Below are positions 8,530 through 16,733 of a DNA stretch of 64,000 bases, in pieces. Numbering within the stretch: position 1 is the first letter of the stretch; each line of letters opens with the position of its first letter. Below the pieces are notes generated by a model. That model was not told where the DNA came from and ran no database searches. It was given only the letters and a program-made list of their open reading frames with translations. Position numbers and translations under genes: made by a program. Origin of the DNA: an uncultured Clostridia bacterium (GTDB taxonomy: Bacteria; Bacillota; Clostridia; Peptostreptococcales; Anaerovoracaceae); the NCBI GenBank assembly GCA_934233735.1, contig CAKQGQ010000006.1, forward strand, positions 1 through 64,000, read 5' to 3'.

Positions 8530-9402
8530 TTATTTCGTCGGCGTCCTGTAAAATCTGCCGTTTATCTGCTCTGTTTTTATTACGTTTATAAATGCATGCT
8601 CGTCGATTTCTTTGATTGCGCTGATTACCTTATCGACCTGTTCTCTGCCGATTACGGAGTACAGAATGTGTCTCTCCGCACCCTCGTAGCAGCCGTTCCC
8701 TTCAATCAGCGTCGCATCGTGATGCGTGAGCTCGCGTATTTTGCCGTATACAGCCATCGGCTGATCCGTGATTATGAACAAAGTATCCTTCTGGTAGCGC
8801 TTAAACATAATGGATATGACTTGTGTTGTCGTGTACTGGAAAATAATCGAGTACAAGGCTTTGTCAAATCCGAACAGGATTCCCGCAGTCGTCAAAATAA
8901 TCGCATTTCCCAGCAGCACATAATTCCATACGTCCACCCCTTTTTTCTCGGAAAAATAGATAGCGATGAAATCCGTTCCGCCGCCGCTTGCGCCGCTGAT
9001 GAGCGCTATGCTGACCGCAATTCCCTGAACAATTCCGCCGAAAACCGCAATAAGAAGTACATCATATGTAATCGTAACCGCCGGAAATACATCCGTCAGA
9101 AAACTCGATAAAAACACCAAATAAAAGGAGTAAATTGTGAATTTCTTGCCTATATATTTAAAGCCGATATATGCCGGTATCAGGTTAACCGGCATGTAAA
9201 TAGCCGAATACGGTACCGTTATATGTAAAAAACTGCTCAAAATCTGCTGAATCAGCAGCGCCAGTCCACTGAAGCCGCCCGGAAACAGTCCGCCCGTCCG
9301 CACGAAGCTTTTCAGGTTAAAGGCGATAAGCGCCGACGCAAGCGTAAGGCTTATAAACATGACAATTTCGCTTTTGACTCTTTTATTTCTTTCCTGTTTC
9401 AT
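8530..9402 (-). CDS. YitT-family membrane protein (DUF161 + DUF2179)
   Basis: 290 residues from the ATG at 9402, preceded by GAGAGTGG. The frame stays open upstream into the next gene, but that part has no site and would overlap ybaK. Five to six membrane segments fill residues 10-190 (for example FISLTLASALIAFNL, VLLIAVFGGIVQGIAVSIAL, GASGGGTDFIAIYFS), followed by a cytosolic DUF2179 domain at ~205-285. The family is common in Firmicutes and its transported substrate is unknown. It is downstream of the YbaK-type gene, with a 46-bp gap, and upstream of rsuA. Confidence 0.9.
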   Translation of the reverse strand: MKQERNKRVKSEIVMFISLTLASALIAFNLKSFVRTGGLFPGGFSGLALLIQQILSSFLHITVPYSAIYMPVNLIPAYIGFKYIGKKFTIYSFYLVFLSSFLTDVFPAVTITYDVLLIAVFGGIVQGIAVSIALISGASGGGTDFIAIYFSEKKGVDVWNYVLLGNAIILTTAGILFGFDKALYSIIFQYTTTQVISIMFKRYQKDTLFIITDQPMAVYGKIRELTHHDATLIEGNGCYEGAERHILYSVIGREQVDKVISAIKEIDEHAFINVIKTEQINGRFYRTPTK

Positions 9403-9448
9403 TTTCCACTCTCTTTCGTATCTGCTTCGTATACAATACCACCTGCGG

Positions 9449-9934
9449 CTATGCCTGCTGCTCGGGCAGCTTGCATACATCAATCCAGCCGATTGCATTT
9501 GAATAGCGATACAGCTCGTCACAGGTAAATTCAATTGCGCTGTTTGAGCTGCCGCAAGCCGGAAAAACCGTCTCAAAGCGTTTCATGGATTCGTCGCAAT
9601 AAATCTTTACGCTCGGATTTTCAACCGCGAAAGCACATACTCCCCCGACTGCGTGACCCGTAAATTCGACAACCTCGTCCGGCGTGAGCATCTTCGCTTT
9701 AAAACCGAAAGTATCCTTAAATTTTCTGTTGTCGATCTTCGTATCTCCCGCTGTCTGAATCAAAATGCATCCGCCGTCGTTGTCCTTAAACGAAAGTGTT
9801 TTGCAGATTCTAGCCCCCTCCACGCCGACAGCCTGCGCCGCCAGCTCGACGGTTGCGCTGGAGACCTCAAATTCCTTGATTTTATCTTCAATTCCGAATT
9901 GTTTAAAATATTCTCTGACTTTCTCGATTGCCAT
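9449..9934 (-). CDS. YbaK/EbsC-type aminoacyl-tRNA deacylase
   Basis: 161 residues, typical of the YbaK/ProX family, which hydrolyses mischarged tRNAs such as Cys-tRNA(Pro) or Ala-tRNA(Pro). Visible family features are the central beta segment with 'ICKTLSF' and the conserved lysine, 'KIDNRKFKDTFG', the 'GHAVGGVCAFA' turn, and 'FPACGSSNSAIEFTCDEL' near the end. It has no synthetase domain, so it would act in trans in the cytoplasm. The start at 9934 follows GAGAGGAAAC. Which tRNA it edits cannot be told from the sequence. Confidence 0.88.
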   Translation of the reverse strand: MAIEKVREYFKQFGIEDKIKEFEVSSATVELAAQAVGVEGARICKTLSFKDNDGGCILIQTAGDTKIDNRKFKDTFGFKAKMLTPDEVVEFTGHAVGGVCAFAVENPSVKIYCDESMKRFETVFPACGSSNSAIEFTCDELYRYSNAIGWIDVCKLPEQQA

Positions 9935-10121
9935 AATTGTTTCCTCTCTTTGTCTTTTCTTTGCGGATGTTCCGAAGCGTTCTTCGCCGCAAAACAGTCA
10001 ATAAAGTTATTATAACATTTTATGTTTTTTAGTCAAACCCTCTCGCCAAAAACAGTTTTGTGAGGATTTTTTACTGAAAATTTCACACACTCAACAAATT
10101 CCTTCCTGTTTCAGTCAATTA

Positions 10122-10141
10122 TTTTGTTGTTTTCAACAAAA
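10122..10141. promoter_or_regulatory. Inverted repeat upstream of the NSS symporter promoter
   Basis: TTTTGTTG-TTTT-CAACAAAA, an exact 8-bp inverted repeat, ends 23 bp before the -35 box of the following promoter. The position suits an activator or repressor site; the regulator is unknown. Confidence 0.4.
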
Positions 10142-10164
10142 GATTTTTACTTTTTTTCTTTATA

Positions 10165-10193
10165 TTGACATTTTTCGTTTATTTTGCTAAACT
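10165..10193 (+). promoter_or_regulatory. Sigma-A promoter of the NSS symporter
   Basis: TTGACA at 10165-10170, a 17-bp spacer and TAAACT at 10188-10193. The predicted transcript starts near 10200, about 45 nt before the ATG at 10245, and carries AGGAGG at a suitable distance. Confidence 0.75.
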
Positions 10194-10244
10194 GTTCTAT
10201 GTTATTATTATTTCATTCACATAATTTATTTAGGAGGACTTATA

Positions 10245-11807
10245 ATGGAACACAATCGCGGCTCTTGGGGCAGCAATCTCGGTTTCCTCATGGCAGCAAT
10301 CGGCTCTGCAGTAGGACTGGGAAATATTTGGGGATTTCCCTACAAAATGGGCAGATCCGGTGGATTTGCATTTTTAATCGCTTATTTACTATTGGCGGTA
10401 TTCGTAGGCTTCGTTATCATGGCATCTGAACTTGCTTTAGGACGTAAAACAAAGCTCGGACCGGTAGGTGCCTATCATCAAATTTCAAAGAAATTCAAAT
10501 GGATTGGCTGGCTTGCTGTGCTTGCGCCTTTCCTTATCATGAGTTTTTATACCGTTCTGGGCGGCTACTGCATGCAGTACCTTTCGTTAAATCTGGCAGA
10601 ACTCAGCTTTGGACTCCAGGATTTATTCGGCATCAGCCTTGACGGGGGAGCGACCTTTGGTTCTATGCTCACGAATCCGTTCGGTTGCGCAGCCTTTACC
10701 TTGCTTTTCTTAATCATCTGCTATTTAATCAATAAAGGTGAAGTTTCGGATGGTATCGAAAAATTCAATAAAATCGGAATGCCGGCATTGTTTGTTATGT
10801 TGGTAATCGTAATCATCCGTGCGCTTACTTTGCCGGGTGCGGAAGAAGGATTAAAATTCATGTTTAAACCGGGATATGCGGTAGAAGCGGGATTTATTGA
10901 AGAGGCTCCATCGCTCTTAAACGTACTCGCAACTGCCGGAGGCCAGATGTTCTTCTCACTTTCACTGGCTATGGGTGCCATGATCACTTACGGTTCTTAT
11001 CTCAGCAAATACGAAAATCTGAAAAAGAACTCCGTTGTTATCGTTGTTGCTGACACGACCATCGCTCTGATGGCGGGTATCGCTGTTATTCCTGCTGCAG
11101 TTGCAAACGGAATCGCAAACGGAATTCCGTACGGTGAAATTTCTCTCAGTGGACCGAAGCTGTTATTCGTAACATTGCAGGATGTATTCGCAGAAATGGG
11201 AGCAATCGGACCTTTCTTCGGCATTATCTTCTATCTTTTGGTCTTAATCGCCGCGATTTCGTCTGCAATTTCCTTAATCGAAGTTGTTACGATGTTCTTT
11301 GCAGACAGAGCCGCCATGAAAGGAAAGAAAGTCAATCGCCCGAAGATTACACGCCGCGTATGCCTTGCAATCTCCGTTGAGGCGCTTCTTGTGGCAATCG
11401 ACGGCTTAGGTGCTTCCGGCATCTTCACATTCTGGGGTACCGATGCATGGAACGACAACTTCCTCGACTTTATGGACTGCTGGTCCGAAGGCATCGCAAT
11501 GCCGCTCGGTGCTATGCTGATGGCTCTTATGGTTGGCTGGGAATTAAAAGTTAATCCAATTCTGGAAGAAATCGATACAGGAAGCAAAAAAAGCTCTGCT
11601 TTCGATAAATTCTATACACTTTGCATGAAATTCATCACTCCGGTAGCGATGGCATTTATCTTCGCCGGCTCCATTTCTGGCTTCTTTACGAAAGCGGAAA
11701 TCGGCGTTCTGACAGCAGAATACATCGGCTATATCATCGCCGCAGTCGTGCTTGTTGTTTTCTTCATCGTCGCTAATTCGGGAAGTAAAGATGCGCAAAA
11801 GAAATAA
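10245..11807 (+). CDS. Sodium-dependent amino-acid transporter, NSS/SNF family
   Basis: 520 residues with about 12 membrane segments. The N-terminal signature 'SAVGLGNIWGFPYKMGRSGG' (unwound TM1, with residues for Na+ and substrate) and 'ELALGRKTK' place it in the neurotransmitter:sodium symporter family, like LeuT and Tyt1. It couples inward Na+ flow to import of an amino acid or amine across the cytoplasmic membrane. The AGGAGG site before the ATG fixes the start. It is a single-gene unit between its own promoter and a strong terminator at 11850. The substrate cannot be predicted; amino acids (aromatic or branched) are the usual bacterial choice. Confidence 0.93.
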   Translation: MEHNRGSWGSNLGFLMAAIGSAVGLGNIWGFPYKMGRSGGFAFLIAYLLLAVFVGFVIMASELALGRKTKLGPVGAYHQISKKFKWIGWLAVLAPFLIMSFYTVLGGYCMQYLSLNLAELSFGLQDLFGISLDGGATFGSMLTNPFGCAAFTLLFLIICYLINKGEVSDGIEKFNKIGMPALFVMLVIVIIRALTLPGAEEGLKFMFKPGYAVEAGFIEEAPSLLNVLATAGGQMFFSLSLAMGAMITYGSYLSKYENLKKNSVVIVVADTTIALMAGIAVIPAAVANGIANGIPYGEISLSGPKLLFVTLQDVFAEMGAIGPFFGIIFYLLVLIAAISSAISLIEVVTMFFADRAAMKGKKVNRPKITRRVCLAISVEALLVAIDGLGASGIFTFWGTDAWNDNFLDFMDCWSEGIAMPLGAMLMALMVGWELKVNPILEEIDTGSKKSSAFDKFYTLCMKFITPVAMAFIFAGSISGFFTKAEIGVLTAEYIGYIIAAVVLVVFFIVANSGSKDAQKK

Positions 11808-11849
11808 TTATAACGGTGTGAAAGTGTAGATATGAAATAGATAAAATTT

Positions 11850-11875
11850 GGCGCTCTGAAAAGAGCGCCTTTTTA
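11850..11875 (+). terminator. Intrinsic terminator after the NSS symporter
   Basis: GGCGCTC-tgaaaa-GAGCGCC followed by TTTTTAT, 40 bp after the stop codon. The facing bofA gene ends at 11891, so the region separates convergent transcripts. Confidence 0.92.
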
Positions 11876-11890
11876 TGGTTATTTTCAAAT

Positions 11891-12178
11891 TTAAAGTGTA
11901 AAGATTAATAGCAGCACAGCTCCGGGCAGGCCTAAAACTCCCACAATCAGAGCATTCAGAATGTTCAGCGGTATGAAAACTCCAAACCCCGCTGCCAGAA
12001 CATTAATCATCAAAATCGCCGCTCCTCCGATGACGCTGTTAAGTGCCAGCTTCAGAACGAGCTTTATCGGCCAAAGAAAAATTTTTCCGATTAAAAAAAT
12101 CAATATAATCGCTCCTGCATAGGTCAGAAGCACTCCTATCTGCATCCCCATTCTTATTCCCCCTGTGATTTCTTCCAT
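11891..12178 (-). CDS. bofA: BofA-family protein (pro-sigma-K processing inhibitor)
   Basis: Up to 95 residues, nearly all hydrophobic, with three membrane segments (LTYAGAIILIFLIGKIFLW; SVIGGAAILMINVLAAG; ALIVGVLGLPGAVLLL). BofA in Bacillus holds the SpoIVFB protease inactive in the outer forespore membrane; many Clostridia keep it beside recR. The ATG at 12178 has only GGAAGAAA upstream, whereas an AGGGGG lies before the in-frame ATGs at 12151/12145, so the true protein may be 84-86 residues. The context (dnaX-ebfC-recR-yaaL-bofA) supports the name even though yaaL is inverted here. Confidence 0.85.
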   Translation of the reverse strand: MEEITGGIRMGMQIGVLLTYAGAIILIFLIGKIFLWPIKLVLKLALNSVIGGAAILMINVLAAGFGVFIPLNILNALIVGVLGLPGAVLLLIFTL

Positions 12179-12251
12179 TTTCTTCCGAACTTTCTAAGGC
12201 TCTGATGCATAATAAATATGCTGCTTTGGAATAAAATAGAATAAAATTTCC

Positions 12252-12257
12252 TATAAT
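12252..12257 (+). promoter_or_regulatory. -10 box TATAAT for yaaL
   Basis: A consensus TATAAT stands 41 bp before the yaaL ATG; no good -35 box is at 16-18 bp (TTGGAA is at a 20-bp spacing). It supports the view that the inverted yaaL gene has its own transcription start. Confidence 0.4.
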
Positions 12258-12297
12258 AGTTATAAATAACTTTGAAAGGTTTAAAAGGTGCTGCCAC

Positions 12298-12513
12298 ATG
12301 AAACTCAAACTGTCCGAACGTCCCCATTCCGAGGATGAAATGCTTTACCTCTCAATAAAAAGCGCCCGTTCCGAGCTGGACCGGGCTGTCGGTATGTTCA
12401 ATGAGCTTACGGACAATACCGCCGTCGACTATGCCTCGTATAACATTTTAGCCGCCCGAGCCAGGTATTCCTATCTGCTGCAGCTTGCGAAATCAAAAAA
12501 TCTTTCGCTTTAG
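12298..12513 (+). CDS. yaaL: YaaL family protein (DUF2508)
   Basis: 71 residues with the family's C-terminal pattern (ASYNILAARARYSYLLQLAK). YaaL proteins are short, helical, of unknown function and normally lie between recR and bofA in the same direction. Here the gene occupies that same slot but on the opposite strand, convergent with recR (34 bp between stops). AAAAGGTG precedes the ATG by about 8 nt, and a TATAAT lies upstream, so it seems intact and expressed. The unusual orientation suggests a local inversion. Confidence 0.8.
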   Translation: MKLKLSERPHSEDEMLYLSIKSARSELDRAVGMFNELTDNTAVDYASYNILAARARYSYLLQLAKSKNLSL

Positions 12514-12547
12514 CAATACATCTATTATGCCTGCAGTCCGGCTGCAT

Positions 12548-13147
12548 CTACAGTTCTCTGCGTCCCTCCATGGCTTTCAGCAAGGTTACCTCGTCCGCAT
12601 ATTCGAGGTCTCCTCCCACCGGAATCCCGTGCGCGATTCGGGTAACCTTGATGCCGCTCGGCTTAATCAGCCGCGCGATGTACATCGCAGTCGCCTCGCC
12701 TTCGATATTCGGATTCGTGGCGATAATCAGCTCCTTCACATCGGAGCTCTGCAGTCTTTTCAGCAAAGACATCAAGTTGATGTCTTCCGGTCCGACACCG
12801 TCCATCGGCGAAATAACCCCGTGCAAAACATGATAAAGTCCGTTAAATTCGCGTATGCGCTCCATCGCCATCACATCCTTCGGACTTTCGACCACGCAGA
12901 TTTCCGTTTCGTCTCTGGAAGGGTCACTGCAAATGCTGCAAGGATCCGTATCCGTCAGATTTCCGCACACCGAGCAGTAGCGCATTTCCCGTTTCGCGGT
13001 CAGAATCGACTGTGCAAGCTGTTCTGCCTCTTTATCTTCCAAAGACAAGATGTAAAAGGCCAGTCTCTGCGCGGTTTTGCTGCCGATTCCCGGAAGCTTC
13101 GACATTTCATTGATTAGTCTGGCTAAAGGCTTCGGATATTGTCTCAT
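12548..13147 (-). CDS. recR: Recombination protein RecR
   Basis: 199 residues, full length. Residues 10-35 contain the helix-hairpin-helix (LPGIGSKTAQRLAF); four cysteines at 58, 61, 70 and 73 form the zinc finger; ~82-170 is the Toprim domain (VVESPKDVMAMER; LIIATNPNIEGEATA). RecR with RecO/RecF loads RecA at gaps and breaks. A GGAG site precedes the ATG. It lies 22 bp downstream of ebfC and follows dnaX, the conserved arrangement in Firmicutes. Confidence 0.97.
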   Translation of the reverse strand: MRQYPKPLARLINEMSKLPGIGSKTAQRLAFYILSLEDKEAEQLAQSILTAKREMRYCSVCGNLTDTDPCSICSDPSRDETEICVVESPKDVMAMERIREFNGLYHVLHGVISPMDGVGPEDINLMSLLKRLQSSDVKELIIATNPNIEGEATAMYIARLIKPSGIKVTRIAHGIPVGGDLEYADEVTLLKAMEGRREL

Positions 13148-13168
13148 TTCAGTCTCCGCCTCTCGTTT

Positions 13169-13531
13169 TTACAGTCCCGGAATTCCAAGTCCGCCTGTCA
13201 GCTTGCCCATCTCGTTGTTTGAGATTTCGTCAATCTGTCTGAGCCCCTCATTCACTGCTACGATGATTAAATCCTGCAGCATTTCCACATCATCCGGGTC
13301 AACAACTTCCGGTTTGATTTCAAGGCTTACAACTTCTTTCTTTCCGTTTATCACTGCGGTAACCGCACCGCCGCCTGCGGTTGTGGTAACCTCTTTTTCT
13401 TCAATTTCAGCCTGAAGGGCTTCCATCTGTCTCTGCATTGCCTGCATCTGCTGAAGCTGCTTCTGCATTCCGCCGCCTCCCATGCCTTGTGCTTTTGATG
13501 GCTTCTTGCCCGCTCTCATTCCTTTTCCCAT
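13169..13531 (-). CDS. ebfC: Nucleoid-associated protein YbaB/EbfC family
   Basis: About 120 residues from the ATG at 13531, which follows GGAGG at a slightly long 12 nt; the frame extends 42 bp upstream without a better signal. After a basic glycine/methionine-rich head the YbaB core runs from about residue 32: a long helix (QLQQMQAMQRQMEALQAEIE) and the beta hairpin 'VTTTAGGGAVTAVINGKKEV'. The dimer binds DNA. It is between dnaX and recR, its standard place. The N-terminal head is richer in Gly/Met/Lys than in most homologues. Confidence 0.92.
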   Translation of the reverse strand: MGKGMRAGKKPSKAQGMGGGGMQKQLQQMQAMQRQMEALQAEIEEKEVTTTAGGGAVTAVINGKKEVVSLEIKPEVVDPDDVEMLQDLIIVAVNEGLRQIDEISNNEMGKLTGGLGIPGL

Positions 13532-13584
13532 TTTATTTCTTTTCCTCCGTTTTCTTCCGCGGTTTTTCCGCACATAAGTTAAAT

Positions 13585-15219
13585 TTAATCGATTTCTATA
13601 TCAACGCCCAGAATCCGGCTGGCTTCTTCGGCCAGTTTCCGGTCGTCCGCTTTCGGTTCTTCAGCCTTTTCTTCGAGCATCTGCGTCTGCTTCGCAATCT
13701 CGGACTCCAGACAGCAGACCATCTGCACAGGATGTCCGAGTTTATCTGCCATGATTTTCTCAATTAAATCACGTTTCTGCTCGGTATACTTTTTCGTAAA
13801 ATCGTTATTTGCCACAACCGTAAAATTCTTTTCACCCACATGGTACAGCATCGTTCCGCTTCGAATCAGGTTAAAGCTTCCCGCTTCATCCTCACCCTCT
13901 TCGAAAACTCTGTGCCAAAGCCTGTCGTTTTCCTCACGATGCGCACTGCTGTGCAGTTCTGCATGCGCCTGCATTTGCGGTGCTGCCGCTGCCGTTTGCG
14001 GCTTCGGATTCGTGCTCGCCTGCGGCTGCTGTGGCATCTGCTGCGCCTGTGACTGCGGCATCGGCGGCATCATCGGTGGCTGTATCGGCACGCTTCTTCG
14101 GCTTCTCTCCTTTACGCCCGGCGACTCGTCAATAAAATTCGTAGCGATGTTGACAATCGCCAGTTCCAAAAGAATCCGCGGCTGTGTGGACCATCTCGCA
14201 TCGTTTATCGCCTTTGAAAGCTTGATAATCGCGTCATTGATTTCATCCAGCGAAATGTGGTCGCTCTGCGCCTTTATTTTCTGTATATTCTCCGTGGACA
14301 TATTCAGCAAATCTTCCGGATTTCGGATAAACTTCGTTATCATCAGATTGCGGTAATATGCCGTCCAGTCCTTCATAATGCTGCGCACATCTTTTCCGTC
14401 CGCTAAAACCTCATCGAGCAAAACCAGCGCGTCTGCAACGTTTTGCAGGGAAACTTTCTCGGTCAGCTCTATGAAGAAGTCCTCGCCCGCCGTGCCGATG
14501 TACTCCAGCACGTCGTCTCTTTCAATCTTCTTTTCCCCTGACGCCAGAACCTGGTCGAGCACGCTCAGTCCGTCTCTGACTGAACCGTCTGCACAGTTTG
14601 CCAGAAGCTTCAGCGCATTTTCGGAAATTTCAACGCCCTTTTCTTCACAAATGCGTTTCATACCGTCCATAATCAGATTCAGCGGCACACGCTTAAAGTC
14701 AAATTTCAGACATCTGGAAAGAATCGTTGCTGGGAGTTTCTGGGGTTCCGTCGTTGCCAGAATAAACATTACATTTTCCGGTGGTTCTTCCAGCGTTTTC
14801 AGCAAAGCGTTGAACGCGCCTGTCGAAAGCATGTGAACTTCGTCTATAATGTACACTTTTTTCCTGCCGACTGCCGGAGGGTACTTGACACTTTCCCGCA
14901 GTTCGCGGATGTTTTCTACACCATTGTTGGAAGCTGCGTCAATCTCGATGACATCCATGAAGTTTCCCTCGCTGATTGCCTTGCAGTTTGCGCATTTGCC
15001 GCACGGTCTTCCTGCTGCATTCGAATCGGTACAATTGACGCCCTTGGCTAAAATCCGCGCCGTCGTCGTTTTTCCGGTTCCACGCGTACCACAAAAAAGA
15101 TAGGCATGACCGACGGTGTCTTCTGCTATCTGATGTCTCAAAATCTTTACGATGTGTTCCTGTCCGAGAATTTCATCGAACACTTCGGGTCTTTCTGCCC
15201 GGTAAAGCGCGGTGTACAT
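13585..15219 (-). CDS. dnaX: DNA polymerase III subunit gamma/tau
   Basis: 544 residues. The clamp-loader ATPase fills residues 1-360: Walker A GTRGTGKT at 44-51, the zinc-binding cysteines at 63, 73, 76 and 79, Walker B 'VYIIDEVHML' and the arginine-finger SRC motif 'ILSRCLKF'. A Pro/Gln-rich linker (~375-415) leads to a tau-like C-terminal domain. DnaX builds the clamp loader at the replication fork. The ATG follows GGAGAAATT. No A-rich slippage site for a short gamma form was noticed. The SRP RNA gene lies just upstream. Confidence 0.97.
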   Translation of the reverse strand: MYTALYRAERPEVFDEILGQEHIVKILRHQIAEDTVGHAYLFCGTRGTGKTTTARILAKGVNCTDSNAAGRPCGKCANCKAISEGNFMDVIEIDAASNNGVENIRELRESVKYPPAVGRKKVYIIDEVHMLSTGAFNALLKTLEEPPENVMFILATTEPQKLPATILSRCLKFDFKRVPLNLIMDGMKRICEEKGVEISENALKLLANCADGSVRDGLSVLDQVLASGEKKIERDDVLEYIGTAGEDFFIELTEKVSLQNVADALVLLDEVLADGKDVRSIMKDWTAYYRNLMITKFIRNPEDLLNMSTENIQKIKAQSDHISLDEINDAIIKLSKAINDARWSTQPRILLELAIVNIATNFIDESPGVKERSRRSVPIQPPMMPPMPQSQAQQMPQQPQASTNPKPQTAAAAPQMQAHAELHSSAHREENDRLWHRVFEEGEDEAGSFNLIRSGTMLYHVGEKNFTVVANNDFTKKYTEQKRDLIEKIMADKLGHPVQMVCCLESEIAKQTQMLEEKAEEPKADDRKLAEEASRILGVDIEID

Positions 15220-15249
15220 AATTTCTCCGTTTCTGGTATTTAAACTTGA

Positions 15250-15412
15250 AAAAAATTGCCCTTAAAGAGCCGCGCGAGGCGTTGGAGAAGGCTAATCTGC
15301 GGCACATAAGAACTTCCGCTTATTGCTGCTTCCTTCCGGACCTGACAAGGTTCACGGCATCCCATTGCGCAGGACCCAAACCATGCCAGGCGAAGCTCTT
15401 TAAAGGCAATTT
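15250..15412 (-). ncRNA. ffs: Signal recognition particle RNA (small SRP RNA)
   Basis: The minus strand carries the universally conserved Ffh-binding core: GTCAGGTCCGGAAGGAAGC at about 15330-15348, with flanking helices. The two ends form a 16-bp stem (15255-15270 with 15395-15410, one mismatch) followed by a seven-U tail, which also serves as terminator. Total length ~155-160 nt, without the Alu domain of the Bacillus large form. With Ffh it targets membrane and secreted proteins. The position upstream of dnaX is the usual one in Firmicutes. Confidence 0.95.
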
Positions 15413-15427
15413 TTCATTCTTCTGATT

Positions 15428-15456
15428 ATTTTAACACAAAACAGCGTGTAGGTCAA
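15428..15456 (-). promoter_or_regulatory. Promoter of the SRP RNA
   Basis: On the minus strand TTGACC (15451-15456), a 17-bp spacer and TAAAAT (15428-15433). The predicted start near 15421 is about 10 nt before the terminal stem. The -35 box overlaps the stop codon of the acetyltransferase gene. Confidence 0.85.
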
Positions 15457-16733
15457 TAGTCGGAATTGCACCAAGGCTTTTGATGATAGGAAAACAGGCT
15501 TTCCAGTTTCGCAAGGCTGTCTGCATTGCTTATCTCCGCTCCGCCAAGCCGCACCATCGCCGAAATATCCGCAGACCCCATCAAAACAGACGCAAAGGTT
15601 CCCTGTCTGAGTTTTACGGTGACATCCGCTTCCTCGCTGCCTGCAGTCCTCCATGCGCCGTTTTCAAAGGCAACATTGACCGTTTCTTCCTCATGCTCCA
15701 GTTCCTTCTCATATTGGAATTTCACCGTAAATTTATCGCCGCTTTCCGCAGGGAATTCTCTGTATCGCGTATCTGCGATAAACTTTTCCGGGTTTATAAT
15801 CTTAAACATGGTTCCAACCGCCGCAACATTCGTCTGAAGGAAGCCGAAATCGATGTAATTCTTGGAAATGTCCTGCGGATCCTCAAGAAGATGCACGAAA
15901 TCCGGTTCACCGCTGCGCAGAAGCACCGTCTGACACAGGTCCGCCTGATTTCGGATAAATCCGAGCATCTCTCTTAAGATTTTGCCGTTCTCATAAACCA
16001 TTTCTTCAACCGACATGCACATCTGCGTATAGTTCACATCGCTCGCCTCGCGATAGCGCCACGCAAGATAGCCTCGCAGACGGCCGTCCTCTTCATATCC
16101 GATTCGGAAAACCTGAGAGTCGTCCTGCATTCCGCGGATTTCCTCTTCAAACTTATCCACCATGCCGTGGTTTGCCCTTACAAACTCTCTGTGGCACTCC
16201 AAAACAGCAGGAAGATCTTCAAGGCACAGGAAGCGCAGATGCTCCGCTCCAGCTCCGTCCGCCTTCGGAAGCCCCGTCGTTGGAATATGATACTCCTCAA
16301 TCCTGCCACCGAAGCCGTATCCCATCCTTCTGTAGAACGGAATGTTAAACGGAAGCAGCATCGTAACCGCAGCCCCCTCTTCATAGGCAATTTTTTCAAA
16401 CTCGCGTATCATGGCAAGTGCAACGCCCTGTTTCTTATACAGCGGGTGCACGCCGAGAGCCATCAGACCGCAAGCCGGATGCATTTTGCCAAAGAGATTC
16501 AGCGAAAAATGCACGACCTTCATAATTGCAATTATTTTATCCCCCTCAAGCATGCCCATGTGAATGACCTCTTTGTTTTGCGTTATCTCAAGAGTTGCCT
16601 TTTTTCTGTACTTCTCGCGGCACTCATCGTCGAGATCCTTGTACGCCGGATATGCGTTGAGATAGACATCAAGGTAGCCGTCTACATCCGCAACGGTCAG
16701 TTTTCGGATTGTTCTGTTTGGGTTCGTGTTCAT
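15453..16733 (-). CDS. Eis-like GNAT acetyltransferase with SCP2-type tail
   Basis: 426 residues. Residues 1-150 are a GNAT domain with the acetyl-CoA loop near 'VHPLYKKQGVALAMIREFE'; a second GNAT-like half follows (~160-300); the last ~110 residues resemble the sterol-carrier-type domain of Eis proteins (FENGAWRTAGSEEADVTVKL). Members acetylate amines, for example aminoglycosides in mycobacteria, but the natural substrate here is unknown. The gene overlaps the ligA stop/start by 4 bp (ATGA), so it is co-translated after ligA. Confidence 0.85.
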   Translation of the reverse strand: MNTNPNRTIRKLTVADVDGYLDVYLNAYPAYKDLDDECREKYRKKATLEITQNKEVIHMGMLEGDKIIAIMKVVHFSLNLFGKMHPACGLMALGVHPLYKKQGVALAMIREFEKIAYEEGAAVTMLLPFNIPFYRRMGYGFGGRIEEYHIPTTGLPKADGAGAEHLRFLCLEDLPAVLECHREFVRANHGMVDKFEEEIRGMQDDSQVFRIGYEEDGRLRGYLAWRYREASDVNYTQMCMSVEEMVYENGKILREMLGFIRNQADLCQTVLLRSGEPDFVHLLEDPQDISKNYIDFGFLQTNVAAVGTMFKIINPEKFIADTRYREFPAESGDKFTVKFQYEKELEHEEETVNVAFENGAWRTAGSEEADVTVKLRQGTFASVLMGSADISAMVRLGGAEISNADSLAKLESLFSYHQKPWCNSDY

